Notes: generated by a model not told the origin, from the sequence alone. A DNA stretch of 11,786 nucleotides from Alphaproteobacteria bacterium (GCA_023301785.1 JALZUF010000096.1:1-11786), one strand, 5' to 3'. Shown: positions 1 to 7,172, counted from the first letter of the stretch. Program-made: numbers and translations.

Positions 1-975
1 CTTTTTGACCGCAGAAAAGTAGCATCGCCAGCTAAAGATATAAAATTAGGCAATCGCCTTACTTCAGGTAGTAAAGATTTAAAAACAGGTCGCCGTATTC
101 GCACCAGTGATATATTAGAACCTGAAGAAGTGGGTACAGTTTGGGCGCAAGCTTACGCTCAATCAGCAACGCAATCTAACAAAGACAAAATTGATGGTTT
201 CTCTATCACTAGTTCTGGCGTCGTTATAGGTGCTGACTCAGGAGATATGAACGATGATATGATTTTTGGGCTGGCGGCGTTGGTCGGTGGCTCTGATGTA
301 GAATCTGATAATTCAAACCGTACTGAAAACGAAGTCAGAAGTTACGGTGTTACAGGCTTTGGTGGCGTAAAGCTCTCCGCAAAAACCTTATTAAGCGGAT
401 CTGTCTCATACGTTCACAGTTTAAATGAATTGGTACGTAACGATGTTGGTGGCATCGCGGGCGCAACTGCAACGGGGGAGTTCCCAGTTGAACATTTCGC
501 TATGGGGTCAAAGCTTGCTTACCAATATAATACCGTAAATGGTATTCGCATTACGCCTTCGGCCTCTATTGATTATGATCATATCCGCGCCGACCCTTAT
601 ACCGAGTTTGGTACGAGTGAGCTAACGATGGATGTTGACTATACGGCATTGGATTTACTCGCTTTGGGAATTGGTGTCGATTTGGATTACGAATATGAAA
701 CCAAGAATGGTCGATTTATATACCCAACAGCATACGCAAAATATCAATATGATGTTCTCAATGACGGTGTAGAGGTGCAATCTAATTTCCGAACTCAGCC
801 CGAACTGTTCTTTAAAACAACGGGCTTTGAACCACAGCGTAGTATCTTAAGCTTGGGTACAGCTGTCGAAACAGAAGTTGCAAAAGATTGGAGACTAGCT
901 TTGGGGTACGATCTTCAAATCAAAGATCAGTATAGCTCGCATGCGGGCTACGTAAACGCGATACATGATTTTTAA
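1..975 (+). CDS. Autotransporter-type outer-membrane beta-barrel protein, C-terminal part (5' end outside window)
   Basis: The frame is open from base 1, so this is the last 324 codons of a longer gene; a GTG at 130 is only an internal codon. After a basic, linker-like stretch (window residues 1-42) the protein becomes alternating amphipathic strands beginning with VWAQAYAQSATQ and a GVVIGAD turn. This is the usual opening of an autotransporter beta-domain (PF03797 type). It ends in a strand rich in aromatics with a terminal Phe, the signal recognised by the BAM complex. The part seen matches the usual 270-300 residue barrel, which would sit in the outer membrane and export or anchor an N-terminal passenger that is not visible here. 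Its stop overlaps the leuA stop on the other strand, and no terminator lies between them. Another large barrel family is possible, but an outer-membrane location is well supported. Confidence 0.82.
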   Translation, partial: LFDRRKVASPAKDIKLGNRLTSGSKDLKTGRRIRTSDILEPEEVGTVWAQAYAQSATQSNKDKIDGFSITSSGVVIGADSGDMNDDMIFGLAALVGGSDVESDNSNRTENEVRSYGVTGFGGVKLSAKTLLSGSVSYVHSLNELVRNDVGGIAGATATGEFPVEHFAMGSKLAYQYNTVNGIRITPSASIDYDHIRADPYTEFGTSELTMDVDYTALDLLALGIGVDLDYEYETKNGRFIYPTAYAKYQYDVLNDGVEVQSNFRTQPELFFKTTGFEPQRSILSLGTAVETEVAKDWRLALGYDLQIKDQYSSHAGYVNAIHDF

Positions 976-2648
976 ATATCTTTGATACGATTGTAAGCAG
1001 ACAGTAACGCTTTTATAGAAGCGCGTGTAATGTTTGAATTCACACCTGCACCATAATATTCTTTACCATCTTTGGCTTTCAAAGAAATGTAAGCTGCTGC
1101 TTCCGCACTACTTCCCACTGATAATGTATGCTCTTCATAGTTGCTTAGATTAAATTCAGCGCCCAATGTTTTACGCAAGCCATCTGCAAACGCGTTAACA
1201 GGGCCGTTTCCTTCAGAGTTGAATTCAATGACTTTGTTGTCTGTTGTTTTTAACGCAACAAAGCATTTTACTCTGTCGTTATCGCCAGGCAAGTTTTCGT
1301 AGGTAAAAGATTCTAACTGGTAGCCTGATTTTTGTTTTAAGTACGCGTCTGAAAAGATGTCCCAAATTTGTGGTGCTAAGATTTCTTTGGCTGTTTTATC
1401 AGCTAATTTTTGTACAAATTTTGCAAACTCAATCTGCATCGCTTTTGGCAACTTAAAGCCATATTCTTGCTCAAGAATATATGCAATTCCACTTTTACCC
1501 GATTGGCTGTTAATGCGGATCGCCGTTTCATAGCTACGCCCAATATCATTTGGATCAAGCGGAAGGTATGGAATATCCCAATGGTTTCTTTTTTCCTTCT
1601 TATGTGCATCCAACCCTTTTTTGATAGCGTCCTGATGCGATCCTGAAAGCGCTGTGAATACTAGCTCACCTGCATAAGGATGACGAACGTGCGTAGGGAT
1701 TTGATTGCATGTTTCCACTGTTTCTATTATGTGCGGCAAATTACTTAAATCTAATTCTGGATCAACGCCTTGCGTTAATAAGTTCAAAGCCAGCGTAATA
1801 AGGTCAGCATTTCCTGTGCGCTCACCGTTACCAAGTAATGTGCCTTCAATACGATCTGCTCCCGCCATGACGGCAAACTCGGACGAAGCAATAGCGCCGC
1901 CACGATCATTATGTGCATGAACGCTTAAGGTAACAGAATCCCGACGTGCAAGATTACGGCTCATCCATTCAATCTGGTCAGCAAAAATGTTTGGTGTAGA
2001 CACCTCAACCGTTGAAGGTAGGTTAATGATCATTTTATTTTCTGGAGTCGGGCCCCATGTCTCAATAACCGCATTACAGATATCAAGCGCAACTTCCAGC
2101 TCTGTTCCCGTAAAGCTTTCTGGTGAATACTCAAGCACCCATTCAGTCTCTGGATTTTTCGCAGCTAACTCTTTGATAAGCATTGTGCCTTCACAGGCTA
2201 GCTTTGCGATACCTTCTGGATCCATTTGAAAAACATCACGGCGTTGCGCCACACTAGTGGAGTTATATAAATGCACAATCGCACGTTTAGCACCTTTCAA
2301 AGATTCAAAAGTACGTTCAATTAAGTGCGCCCGTGATTGTACCAACGCTTGCGGTGTTACATCATCAGGGATTAGATTTTCTTCAATAATTTTACGCGCA
2401 AAATCAAATTCAATTTCTGAGGCGGAGGGGAACCCAATCTCAATTTCCTTAAAGCCCATTTGCACAAGAAGATTATACATTAACATTTTGCGTTTTTGAT
2501 CCATTGGATTAATCAACGCTTGGTTTCCATCACGTAGATCAACAGCGCACCAGATTGGAGCCTTGTCTATAACCTTATCAGGCCATGTTCTGTCGGTGAT
2601 CTTAACTTTGTCAGAGGCAGTATATTTTGTGAAACTATTTTGGGTCAT
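972..2648 (-). CDS. leuA: 2-isopropylmalate synthase (type 2 LeuA)
   Basis: Condenses acetyl-CoA with 2-oxoisovalerate to give 2-isopropylmalate, the first committed step of leucine synthesis, in the cytoplasm. The 558-residue protein opens with the TWPDK and AVDLRDGNQ segments typical of the longer fungal/actinobacterial-type enzymes. The catalytic Arg and metal-binding Asp of DLRDGNQ fall near residues 37-43. The HAHND metal site lies near 244-248 and the GNGERTGN glycine motif near 273-280. The last ~130 residues form the dimerisation/leucine-feedback domain, ending in the GVNSNITRASIKAL type segment. I start at ATG 2648, which has a GAG-containing Shine-Dalgarno about nine bases upstream; an in-frame TTG at 2660 has none. 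The PRC-barrel gene lies 65 bases upstream on the same strand with no terminator between, so co-transcription is possible. I saw no leucine-codon attenuator peptide. The 3' end shares TTAA with the neighbouring stop. Confidence 0.96.
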   Translation of the reverse strand: MTQNSFTKYTASDKVKITDRTWPDKVIDKAPIWCAVDLRDGNQALINPMDQKRKMLMYNLLVQMGFKEIEIGFPSASEIEFDFARKIIEENLIPDDVTPQALVQSRAHLIERTFESLKGAKRAIVHLYNSTSVAQRRDVFQMDPEGIAKLACEGTMLIKELAAKNPETEWVLEYSPESFTGTELEVALDICNAVIETWGPTPENKMIINLPSTVEVSTPNIFADQIEWMSRNLARRDSVTLSVHAHNDRGGAIASSEFAVMAGADRIEGTLLGNGERTGNADLITLALNLLTQGVDPELDLSNLPHIIETVETCNQIPTHVRHPYAGELVFTALSGSHQDAIKKGLDAHKKEKRNHWDIPYLPLDPNDIGRSYETAIRINSQSGKSGIAYILEQEYGFKLPKAMQIEFAKFVQKLADKTAKEILAPQIWDIFSDAYLKQKSGYQLESFTYENLPGDNDRVKCFVALKTTDNKVIEFNSEGNGPVNAFADGLRKTLGAEFNLSNYEEHTLSVGSSAEAAAYISLKAKDGKEYYGAGVNSNITRASIKALLSAYNRIKDI

Positions 2649-2713
2649 ATTATCGCTCAATATTAAATCTTATTGTTTTAGTTAAACCATTCGGTTTGTG
2701 CTTTCAATATATT

Positions 2714-3682
2714 CTATTGATATAAAATTTCTGCAAGGGCTTTGGTTTGCTCATTGCTTAATTGAATACCCGCTTGCTCAGCTTTTTTAATAATCTTTAA
2801 ATCAGTATAGGGCAGGCTAAATGTCAAAGGGCGATCCACGGGGTTTAATTTAGCAGATAATGTAAATGTAATCTCTTCAACAGCATCTCTGCTTTCAGAT
2901 ATTGCGCTTATACGCCCCGCTAACTTCCCCGTGTCGTCAAAGACGGGTGCATTCTTAAGGATTGCTAAGCTAATGAATTCATCACTTTTAAATCCGTTAT
3001 AATCAAATATCTGCTTACGCTCTAAATCTTTTTCAGTAATTGGAATTTTGACATTGCCTTGGCTTTCGGTGAAATCATCAAAACTTAATGCCTTCATTTG
3101 TTGGTCAATATAACTGCCATCTTCTTTTATTATGATAGCTTGAATTTCGCCTGTGTTTTTATTAATCAGAACATCTTTTAACTTACCGGCATGCCTATTA
3201 TCACTAGATTTTATATCGGCATCCAGCATATTAAAAAGCGAGCCTTTAATTTTTTGATTGCCTTTATCTGGCTCAGAATTTCCTGTCAGGGCTTTCGCAA
3301 TAGCCGAAGGAGATTTTACGTCTCGCGTCATGTTATTGGTAAAGCTTTTTGGTATATTCATATCCTCAATGTAATCGACATTTTTGATATTAATTGGATT
3401 GTCTTCACCACCTGTAATGGCTTCAAGCGCTTTGTTTTCTTCCTCTTCTTTCTCGTTTTCGTCTCCGTAAGGAATGAGGGCATCTAAAATTTCAACGCCA
3501 GCATCGCCATCTGCGGAGTCATTAGCCGCAATAGTGTTAGGGCTTAGCCACCAATACATAAACGCCACCACAATGAAGCCCGCAACACCAATAAATAAAA
3601 CGTTCAAAAATTGACGGCTAGATAGCTTATTTCTAAAAGATTCATTGTTTGAGAACATTTTGGGTTCGTTATTTTTAGGCAT
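2714..3682 (-). CDS. Membrane-anchored PRC-barrel-like domain protein
   Basis: Unnamed protein of 322 residues. A short basic N-terminus is followed by one hydrophobic helix (about residues 25-48, VLFIGVAGFIVVAFMYWW), then a low-complexity acidic stretch (ENEKEEEEN) and a linker. Two segments then look like PRC-barrel beta-folds: about 153-220 (HAGKLKDVLINKNTGEIQAI) and about 239-300 (DDTGKLAGRISAISESRD). The predicted topology is a single anchor with the barrels on the periplasmic side. PRC barrels in other proteins act as adaptor or ligand-binding modules; no specific function can be given here. The start is chosen at ATG 3682, preceded by the purine-rich AAGAAAGAGCGAGC; an upstream in-frame ATG at 3700 (six more residues) lacks a Shine-Dalgarno. 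It is divergent from pdxA with only 46 bases between the starts and is followed by leuA on the same strand. Confidence 0.7.
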   Translation of the reverse strand: MPKNNEPKMFSNNESFRNKLSSRQFLNVLFIGVAGFIVVAFMYWWLSPNTIAANDSADGDAGVEILDALIPYGDENEKEEEENKALEAITGGEDNPINIKNVDYIEDMNIPKSFTNNMTRDVKSPSAIAKALTGNSEPDKGNQKIKGSLFNMLDADIKSSDNRHAGKLKDVLINKNTGEIQAIIIKEDGSYIDQQMKALSFDDFTESQGNVKIPITEKDLERKQIFDYNGFKSDEFISLAILKNAPVFDDTGKLAGRISAISESRDAVEEITFTLSAKLNPVDRPLTFSLPYTDLKIIKKAEQAGIQLSNEQTKALAEILYQ

Positions 3683-3694
3683 GCTCGCTCTTTC

Positions 3695-3722
3695 TTGCAT
3701 TTATTACAAAACTTAGTATATC
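3695..3722 (+). promoter_or_regulatory. Candidate promoter for pdxA, possibly leaderless
   Basis: TTGCAT (3695-3700) and TATATC (3717-3722) are 16 bases apart. The expected start of transcription would fall at or next to the pdxA ATG (3729), and the short intergenic gap shows only a weak TAAAG as ribosome site. The transcript may therefore be leaderless. This is inference from sparse consensus matches. Confidence 0.3.
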
Positions 3723-3744
3723 TAAAGCATGAAACCACTAGCAA
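3715..3744 (-). promoter_or_regulatory. Candidate sigma70-type promoter for the PRC-barrel gene
   Basis: On the minus strand, TTGCTA (3744-3739) and TATACT (3720-3715) are separated by 18 bases. The -10 has five of six consensus bases. Transcription would begin near 3708, giving a leader of about 25 bases before ATG 3682, which includes the purine-rich ribosome site. This supports the shorter start. The -35 lies inside the first codons of pdxA. Seen by eye only. Confidence 0.42.
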
Positions 3745-4709
3745 TTACAATGGGTGATCCCGCAGGCATTGGCGGAGAACTGACAATCAAAGCATGGAAA
3801 ATGGCGGCGCAAGAAAATCTGCCACCATTCTTTGCTGTCGATAATATTGAACGCTTAAAAGCGCTTAACTTTGATGTTCCAATCGAAGAGATAACGCACC
3901 CCCAACAAGCTGTAGATGTCTTTAAACGTGCTTTGCCAGTTATTAACATTGACCTAGGTGAAATGCCGACGTTAGGTCAGCTTAGTTCTAAAAATGGGCA
4001 AGCCGTCATTACTAGCATTGAGAAATCTGTTGCATTTGCTCTGGACGGTGAGGCGGCAGGTGTTGTTACCAACCCCATTCATAAGGCTGCGCTGTATGAT
4101 ATTGGGTTTGAGCACCCTGGGCATACTGAATTTGTTGCCGCGTTATGCGGCAAAGATGAGACGCCAATTATGATGTTGGCGGCAAAAGATTTACGTGTTG
4201 TGCCGCTCACGGTTCATATTCCACTGAAAGACGTGCCAAGCGCTGTGACTGAGGAACTGATTTTTGAAAAAGTTCGTATTATTCATCAGTCTTTAAAGAA
4301 AGATTTTGGGTTAGAGGACCCGCGTATCGCAGTGGCAGGCTTAAACCCGCATGCTGGTGAGGATGGTAAAATTGGCTTGGAAGATCGCGACGTTGTTGCG
4401 CCTACGGTAAAGAAATTGATAGCTGAGGGGTTGAACGTTACAGGGCCACACCCTGCAGATACGCTTTTTCATGCTGAGGCACGCGAACATTATGACATTG
4501 CATTGGGTATGTATCATGATCAGGCGCTCATACCGCTTAAAACATTAGATTTTCATGGCGGCGTAAACGTAACTTTGGGACTTTCCGTTGTTCGTACATC
4601 GCCAGACCATGGTACAGCGTTAAATATAGCAGGGCAGGGCATTGCAAACCCGCAAAGCTTTTTGAATGCCATCAAAATGGCCGATGAGATAGTTCAACAC
4701 CGTCGTTAG
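3729..4709 (+). CDS. pdxA: 4-hydroxythreonine-4-phosphate dehydrogenase
   Basis: NAD-dependent oxidation of 4-phosphohydroxy-L-threonine, whose product decarboxylates and feeds PdxJ in the DXP-dependent pyridoxal 5'-phosphate pathway; cytoplasmic dimer. The 326-residue length matches the family (E. coli about 329). Visible motifs are MGDPAGIGGE at 8-17, TNPIHKAAL around 114-122, and the GH(T)EF segment at 131-135. The three metal-ligand histidines are H163 (TVHIP), H208 (LNPHAGE) and H263 (MYHDQ), with the strongly conserved GLEDRD and TSPDHGTA segments. The ATG at 3729 puts the MGDPAG motif at its usual place; there is no strong Shine-Dalgarno. It is divergent from the PRC-barrel gene. No ksgA/rsmA or surA partner, often adjacent to pdxA in proteobacteria, is present here. 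No terminator was found before secE. Confidence 0.97.
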   Translation: MKPLAITMGDPAGIGGELTIKAWKMAAQENLPPFFAVDNIERLKALNFDVPIEEITHPQQAVDVFKRALPVINIDLGEMPTLGQLSSKNGQAVITSIEKSVAFALDGEAAGVVTNPIHKAALYDIGFEHPGHTEFVAALCGKDETPIMMLAAKDLRVVPLTVHIPLKDVPSAVTEELIFEKVRIIHQSLKKDFGLEDPRIAVAGLNPHAGEDGKIGLEDRDVVAPTVKKLIAEGLNVTGPHPADTLFHAEAREHYDIALGMYHDQALIPLKTLDFHGGVNVTLGLSVVRTSPDHGTALNIAGQGIANPQSFLNAIKMADEIVQHRR

Positions 4710-4858
4710 GCTATATTTCTTAAAAAAGACTAGATTTTTCTTTTTCTTTGTCTTATGAATTGGTTACTCCCATTAACATTAGGATTTCAAAAACGGTCAC
4801 AAGACCTTACGAACCTATGGTTAAAACAAGGGGAAATAACGATTTTAAGGATTATAAA

Positions 4859-5056
4859 ATGGCGAAAACAGGACCAATAGAATTTGTAAACCAAGTCAAA
4901 GCCGAAGTAAAAAAGGTGACTTGGCCGACCCGTAAAGAGACAACGGTTAGTACGATTGCCGTTTTTATTATGGTGGCATTGGCTTCAACCTTTTTGTTTT
5001 TCGCAGACCAAATCTTAGCATTTTTGGTTAATTTTATTTTGGATATTGGTAGTTAA
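4859..5056 (+). CDS. secE: Preprotein translocase subunit SecE
   Basis: Small membrane subunit of the SecYEG channel, which clamps and stabilises SecY in the inner membrane. The protein has 65 residues, as usual for single-span bacterial SecE. An amphipathic N-terminal helix carries the family signature EVKKVTWPTRKET (about 16-28), followed by one transmembrane helix (about 34-58). The ATG at 4859 has a TAAGGA ribosome site eight bases upstream; the frame stays open back to a TTG at 4748, but that start has no ribosome site and would add 37 atypical residues. It is followed by nusG after 26 bases, the classical pair. The 149 bases before it (4710-4858) hold no tRNA-Trp, which often sits there in other bacteria, and no promoter I can name with confidence. 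Confidence 0.93.
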   Translation: MAKTGPIEFVNQVKAEVKKVTWPTRKETTVSTIAVFIMVALASTFLFFADQILAFLVNFILDIGS

Positions 5057-5082
5057 CACATATAGAATAAGGAATATTTATC

Positions 5083-5613
5083 ATGGCAATGCGCTGGTAC
5101 GTTTTACATGTTTACTCTGGCTTTGAAAACAAAGTGGCAGAGGCAATTAATGAAAAAGCTCGTAAGTTAAAGTTAACTGAACGTGTTGGTGAGATTATGG
5201 TGCCAACAGAAGAAGTTGTTGAAGTCAAGCGTGGACAACGTGTTCAGGCTGAACGTAAGTTCTTCCCTGGTTACGTTCTAGCCAAGTTAGACCTTAGTGA
5301 CGAAGTTTGGCACATGGTTAAAGATACGCCAAAAGTTACAGGTTTTTTGGGGGCAAGTAACAAGCCATCACCAATCACACAAAGAGAAGCCGAAGCGCTG
5401 ATCAAGCAAATCCAAGAAGGTGTGGACAGCCCACGTCCTTCTATTATCTTTGATATTGGTGAAGAAGTTAAAGTTGTCGACGGTCCATTTGCTTCATTCA
5501 ACGGTTTGGTTGAAGAAGTTGACGAGGAAAAAGGTAAGCTTAAAGTTTCTGTTTCTATCTTTGGTCGTGCAACACCTGTTGAGCTTGACTATGGTCAAGT
5601 TGAGAAGCAGTAA
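5083..5613 (+). CDS. nusG: Transcription termination/antitermination factor NusG
   Basis: Binds the RNA polymerase clamp and links it to Rho or to the ribosome. The protein has 176 residues, close to the usual ~180. An N-terminal NGN domain (about 1-115) starts with RWYVLHVYSGFENKVA and contains the RKFFPGYVLAKLDL and TPKVTGFLG segments. A C-terminal KOW domain (about 123-176) carries VKVVDGPFASFNGLVEEVD and ends FGRATPVELDYGQVEK. The start ATG at 5083 is served by AAGGA nine bases upstream; a second ATG two codons on would be too far from it. Its stop codon lies inside the ribosome site of the next small ORF, so the two are probably translationally coupled. rplK, normally next, is displaced by over 1.1 kb. 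Confidence 0.97.
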   Translation: MAMRWYVLHVYSGFENKVAEAINEKARKLKLTERVGEIMVPTEEVVEVKRGQRVQAERKFFPGYVLAKLDLSDEVWHMVKDTPKVTGFLGASNKPSPITQREAEALIKQIQEGVDSPRPSIIFDIGEEVKVVDGPFASFNGLVEEVDEEKGKLKVSVSIFGRATPVELDYGQVEKQ

Positions 5614-5622
5614 GGAACAAAC

Positions 5623-5799
5623 ATGAGTGAGTCAGACCTTATTGAAACCACTATCGTGACCAACTTAGATCTTGGCCCAGCTATGAATGATAGCTTTGAT
5701 CCAACACGCCAGTCTATGGAGGATTGGGGCAATTCACATCGTCGAGAGGGTGGACCACAAGAATCCCATTATGAAGATCGCTATGTTCCTCGTGTATGA
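5623..5799 (+). CDS. Small hypothetical protein coupled to nusG (58 aa)
   Basis: I do not recognise this protein. It is an ATG-started 58-codon frame beginning MSESDLIETTIV and ending YEDRYVPRV, hydrophilic, with an acidic N-terminal half and a polar, probably disordered tail with clustered charges (HRREGG). There is no signal peptide, membrane segment or Cys pair. Support for it being real: a perfect TAAGGA Shine-Dalgarno six bases upstream that contains the nusG stop codon, a nine-base gap to nusG, and a strong terminator starting 11 bases after its stop, so it is exactly the last gene of the secE-nusG transcript. It could act alongside NusG or transcription, but that is only inference from position. 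Confidence 0.62.
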   Translation: MSESDLIETTIVTNLDLGPAMNDSFDPTRQSMEDWGNSHRREGGPQESHYEDRYVPRV

Positions 5800-5810
5800 C
5801 CTTAATGAAT

Positions 5811-5835
5811 GCCCCTCCTGTGGGGCGTTTTTTTT
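5811..5835 (+). terminator. Rho-independent terminator of secE-nusG-small ORF
   Basis: Stem GCCCC (5811-5815) pairs with GGGGC (5822-5826) around the six-base loop TCCTGT, followed by eight T (5828-5835). It lies 11 bases after the small ORF stop and closes the unit before the outer-membrane protein gene. Confidence 0.9.
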
Positions 5836-5889
5836 ATAAGTCTTTGGTCTTGTGTGCAAATCACTATATGATTCTATTCATATTCATTG

Positions 5890-5907
5890 CGTAAAATGTA
5901 TTTTACG
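5890..5907. promoter_or_regulatory. Perfect palindrome, candidate operator upstream of outer-membrane protein gene
   Basis: CGTAAAAT (5890-5897) and ATTTTACG (5900-5907) are exact inverted copies separated by GT. The dyad ends 29 bases before the ATG of the beta-barrel gene, in an AT-rich, promoter-like stretch. It has no T-run, so it is not a terminator. Its size and symmetry fit a dimeric repressor site or a 5' UTR hairpin. No regulator can be named. Confidence 0.38.
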
Positions 5908-5936
5908 ATGTTTAATAAATAATAAAGGATAGAATA

Positions 5937-6548
5937 ATGGAAAAATTACTATTAGGAACAGTTGCAGCATTAAGCTTCACCACTTTTCAAACAGCGCAAG
6001 CACAAGACACATCTCTGAGTGGCGCTTATGTTGGTGTTTACGGTGGTTATGGTTGGACAGATACCGAAAACTCAAACGGTGCAGACCCAAGCCCATCAGG
6101 TACTGACTACGGTATTTACGGCGGTTACAAAATTGATAGCCTGCTTGATCAGACAGTAAATCAAACTGGTCTTGGTTTAACAGGTGCGTTGGAACTTCAC
6201 TGGGGTGGATCAACGGCTGATGATACTGTTGGCGGTGTTAAAATTGAAAAAGGTCGTGAATACGGTCTTTCTTTCCGTCCAGGTTTGTCGTTCTTGAACA
6301 GCGATTCTCTTTTCACAATCAATCCATATGGAATTATTGGTTACAGAAACACAGAATTTGAAGCGCGTGTCGCAAATTTAGAGTTTGATGAAACATACCA
6401 TGGTTTTGAGTTGGGTATCGGAACAGAGCTTATGGCATACGATAACTTGGCATTCCGCGTTGACTATACGCACGTATGGTACGGCGAAGAGAACGGTATC
6501 GACCCAGATGAAGATAATTTACGCTTCGGTGTAGGCTATAATTTCTAG
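5937..6548 (+). CDS. Outer-membrane beta-barrel protein (porin-like, OmpA/OmpW-size)
   Basis: A 203-residue secreted protein. Residues 1-22 form a signal peptide (MEKLLLGTVAALSF...TAQA) with an AQA cleavage site before QD. The mature part is made of amphipathic beta-strands with Gly/Tyr-rich turns (GAYVGVYGGYGW, YGIYGGYKI, LELHWGG, YGLSFRPGLSFL, PYGIIGYRNTEF, LAFRVDYTHVWY), ending LRFGVGYNF with the terminal Phe typical of BAM substrates. The length suits an eight-stranded barrel of the OMP_b-brl type; no OmpA peptidoglycan domain follows. Its function is unknown (small porin or structural barrel). The start ATG at 5937 follows AAAGGA by seven bases. The gene has its own upstream region with a perfect palindrome and its own terminator, so it is a single-gene unit placed between nusG and rplK. 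Confidence 0.87.
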   Translation: MEKLLLGTVAALSFTTFQTAQAQDTSLSGAYVGVYGGYGWTDTENSNGADPSPSGTDYGIYGGYKIDSLLDQTVNQTGLGLTGALELHWGGSTADDTVGGVKIEKGREYGLSFRPGLSFLNSDSLFTINPYGIIGYRNTEFEARVANLEFDETYHGFELGIGTELMAYDNLAFRVDYTHVWYGEENGIDPDEDNLRFGVGYNF

Positions 6549-6573
6549 AATTAGTTAAAAGAATTTATAAAAA

Positions 6574-6600
6574 GCGCCTCAGTCAGTGGGGCGCTTTTTT
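6574..6600 (+). terminator. Rho-independent terminator of the outer-membrane protein gene
   Basis: GCGCCTCA (6574-6581) pairs with TGGGGCGC (6587-6594), including one T-G pair, around the loop GTCAG, followed by six T (6595-6600). A-residues before the stem can extend the pairing. It starts 25 bases after the stop codon, and the rplK promoter begins directly after the T-run. Confidence 0.93.
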
Positions 6601-6601
6601 C

Positions 6602-6629
6602 TTGCATAATTCCCTAAAAGCACTATAAA
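6602..6629 (+). promoter_or_regulatory. Promoter of rplK-rplA
   Basis: TTGCAT (6602-6607) and TATAAA (6624-6629) are 16 bases apart, directly after the preceding terminator T-run. Transcription would start near 6636, giving a leader of about 92 bases to rplK. Position and consensus together make this one of the better promoter calls in the window. Confidence 0.58.
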
Positions 6630-6635
6630 TCCCAA

Positions 6636-6727
6636 TATTAAAGATTGTAGTAGGTGTTTCTTTACTGAAAAGACCATAAGGAAAGCCACACTACGGTCAC
6701 TCTTTAAATTAAAACAAGGAGCTAGAA
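6636..6727 (+). promoter_or_regulatory. rplK mRNA leader, possible L1 autoregulatory site
   Basis: This leader of about 92 bases precedes the first gene of the L11-L1 operon. In many bacteria L1 binds such leaders and represses translation. Here GACC (6672-6675) and GGTC (6695-6698) can close an imperfect hairpin over a purine-rich internal segment, about 20 bases before the AAGGAG ribosome site. I could not match it to a known L1 site by eye, so the regulatory role is inferred from the operon. Confidence 0.25.
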
Positions 6728-7168
6728 ATGGCGAAGAAAAAAGAAGTCCCGGTTGGTTTTATCAACCTGATCATTCCCGCGGGAATGGCGAATCCTGCCC
6801 CACCAGTTGGTCCAGCTTTGGGTCAACACGGTGTTAATATTAAAGCCTTTACAGACGACTTTAACGCAAAAACTGCGGACATGGAAAAGGGTACACCTAT
6901 TCCTGTAAAAATCTCTGTTTATAAAGATAAGTCTTTCGACTTCATCATGAAGCAACCACCAAACAGTTACTTCATCTTGAAAGCAATGAAACTTAAAAAA
7001 GGATCAAGTAATCCTGGGACAGAAGTTGCTGGTCAACTTCGTACGTCACAAGTTAAGAAAATTGCTGAAGAAAAAATGGCAGACTTGAATGCTGTTAATA
7101 TTGAAGGCGCAATGAAAATCATTGAAGGTTCTGCACGTTCAATGGGTATCGAAGTGGTGGAAGGATAA
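6728..7168 (+). CDS. rplK: 50S ribosomal protein L11
   Basis: Large-subunit protein of the GTPase-associated centre, binding 23S rRNA with L10/L12 and contacting EF-G; the site of thiopeptide action. The protein has 146 residues (usual 141-145). Its N-terminal domain has the proline helix MANPAPPVGPALGQHGVNI (about 20-38), followed by FNAKTADMEKGTPIPVKISVY and PPNSYFILK. The C-terminal RNA-binding domain ends with IEGSARSMGIEV. A strong AAGGAG lies six bases before ATG 6728. The central part (KAFTDDF, PPNSYFILKAMKLKKGSS) departs from the E. coli pattern (MEFCKAF, PPAAVLLKKAAG) and looks closer to rickettsial/alphaproteobacterial L11 as I recall it. rplA follows after four bases. Confidence 0.97.
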   Translation: MAKKKEVPVGFINLIIPAGMANPAPPVGPALGQHGVNIKAFTDDFNAKTADMEKGTPIPVKISVYKDKSFDFIMKQPPNSYFILKAMKLKKGSSNPGTEVAGQLRTSQVKKIAEEKMADLNAVNIEGAMKIIEGSARSMGIEVVEG

Positions 7169-7172
7169 AATC

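Noticed and set aside
910..950. Inverted repeats GATCTT...AAGATC and AGCTCG...CGGGCT near the end of the autotransporter gene as a leuA terminator
   Set aside because: They lie in coding sequence and no T-run follows on either strand.
988..1024. CGCTT/AAGCG hairpin just after the autotransporter stop as its terminator
   Set aside because: Five-base stem inside leuA coding sequence without a T-run.
4729..4750. A-run/T-run symmetry after pdxA as a terminator
   Set aside because: The stem would be only A-T pairs with no GC core; too weak to call.
4748..4858. N-terminal extension of SecE from TTG 4748
   Set aside because: No ribosome site at the TTG; ATG 4859 has TAAGGA at good spacing and gives the standard SecE length.
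4710..4858. tRNA-Trp gene upstream of secE, as found in other bacteria
   Set aside because: No cloverleaf, T-loop or anticodon arm could be found in this stretch.
4755..4880. 41-codon frame (MNWLLPLTLG...) overlapping the secE start
   Set aside because: No Shine-Dalgarno, out of frame with secE and overlapping its start; no independent support.
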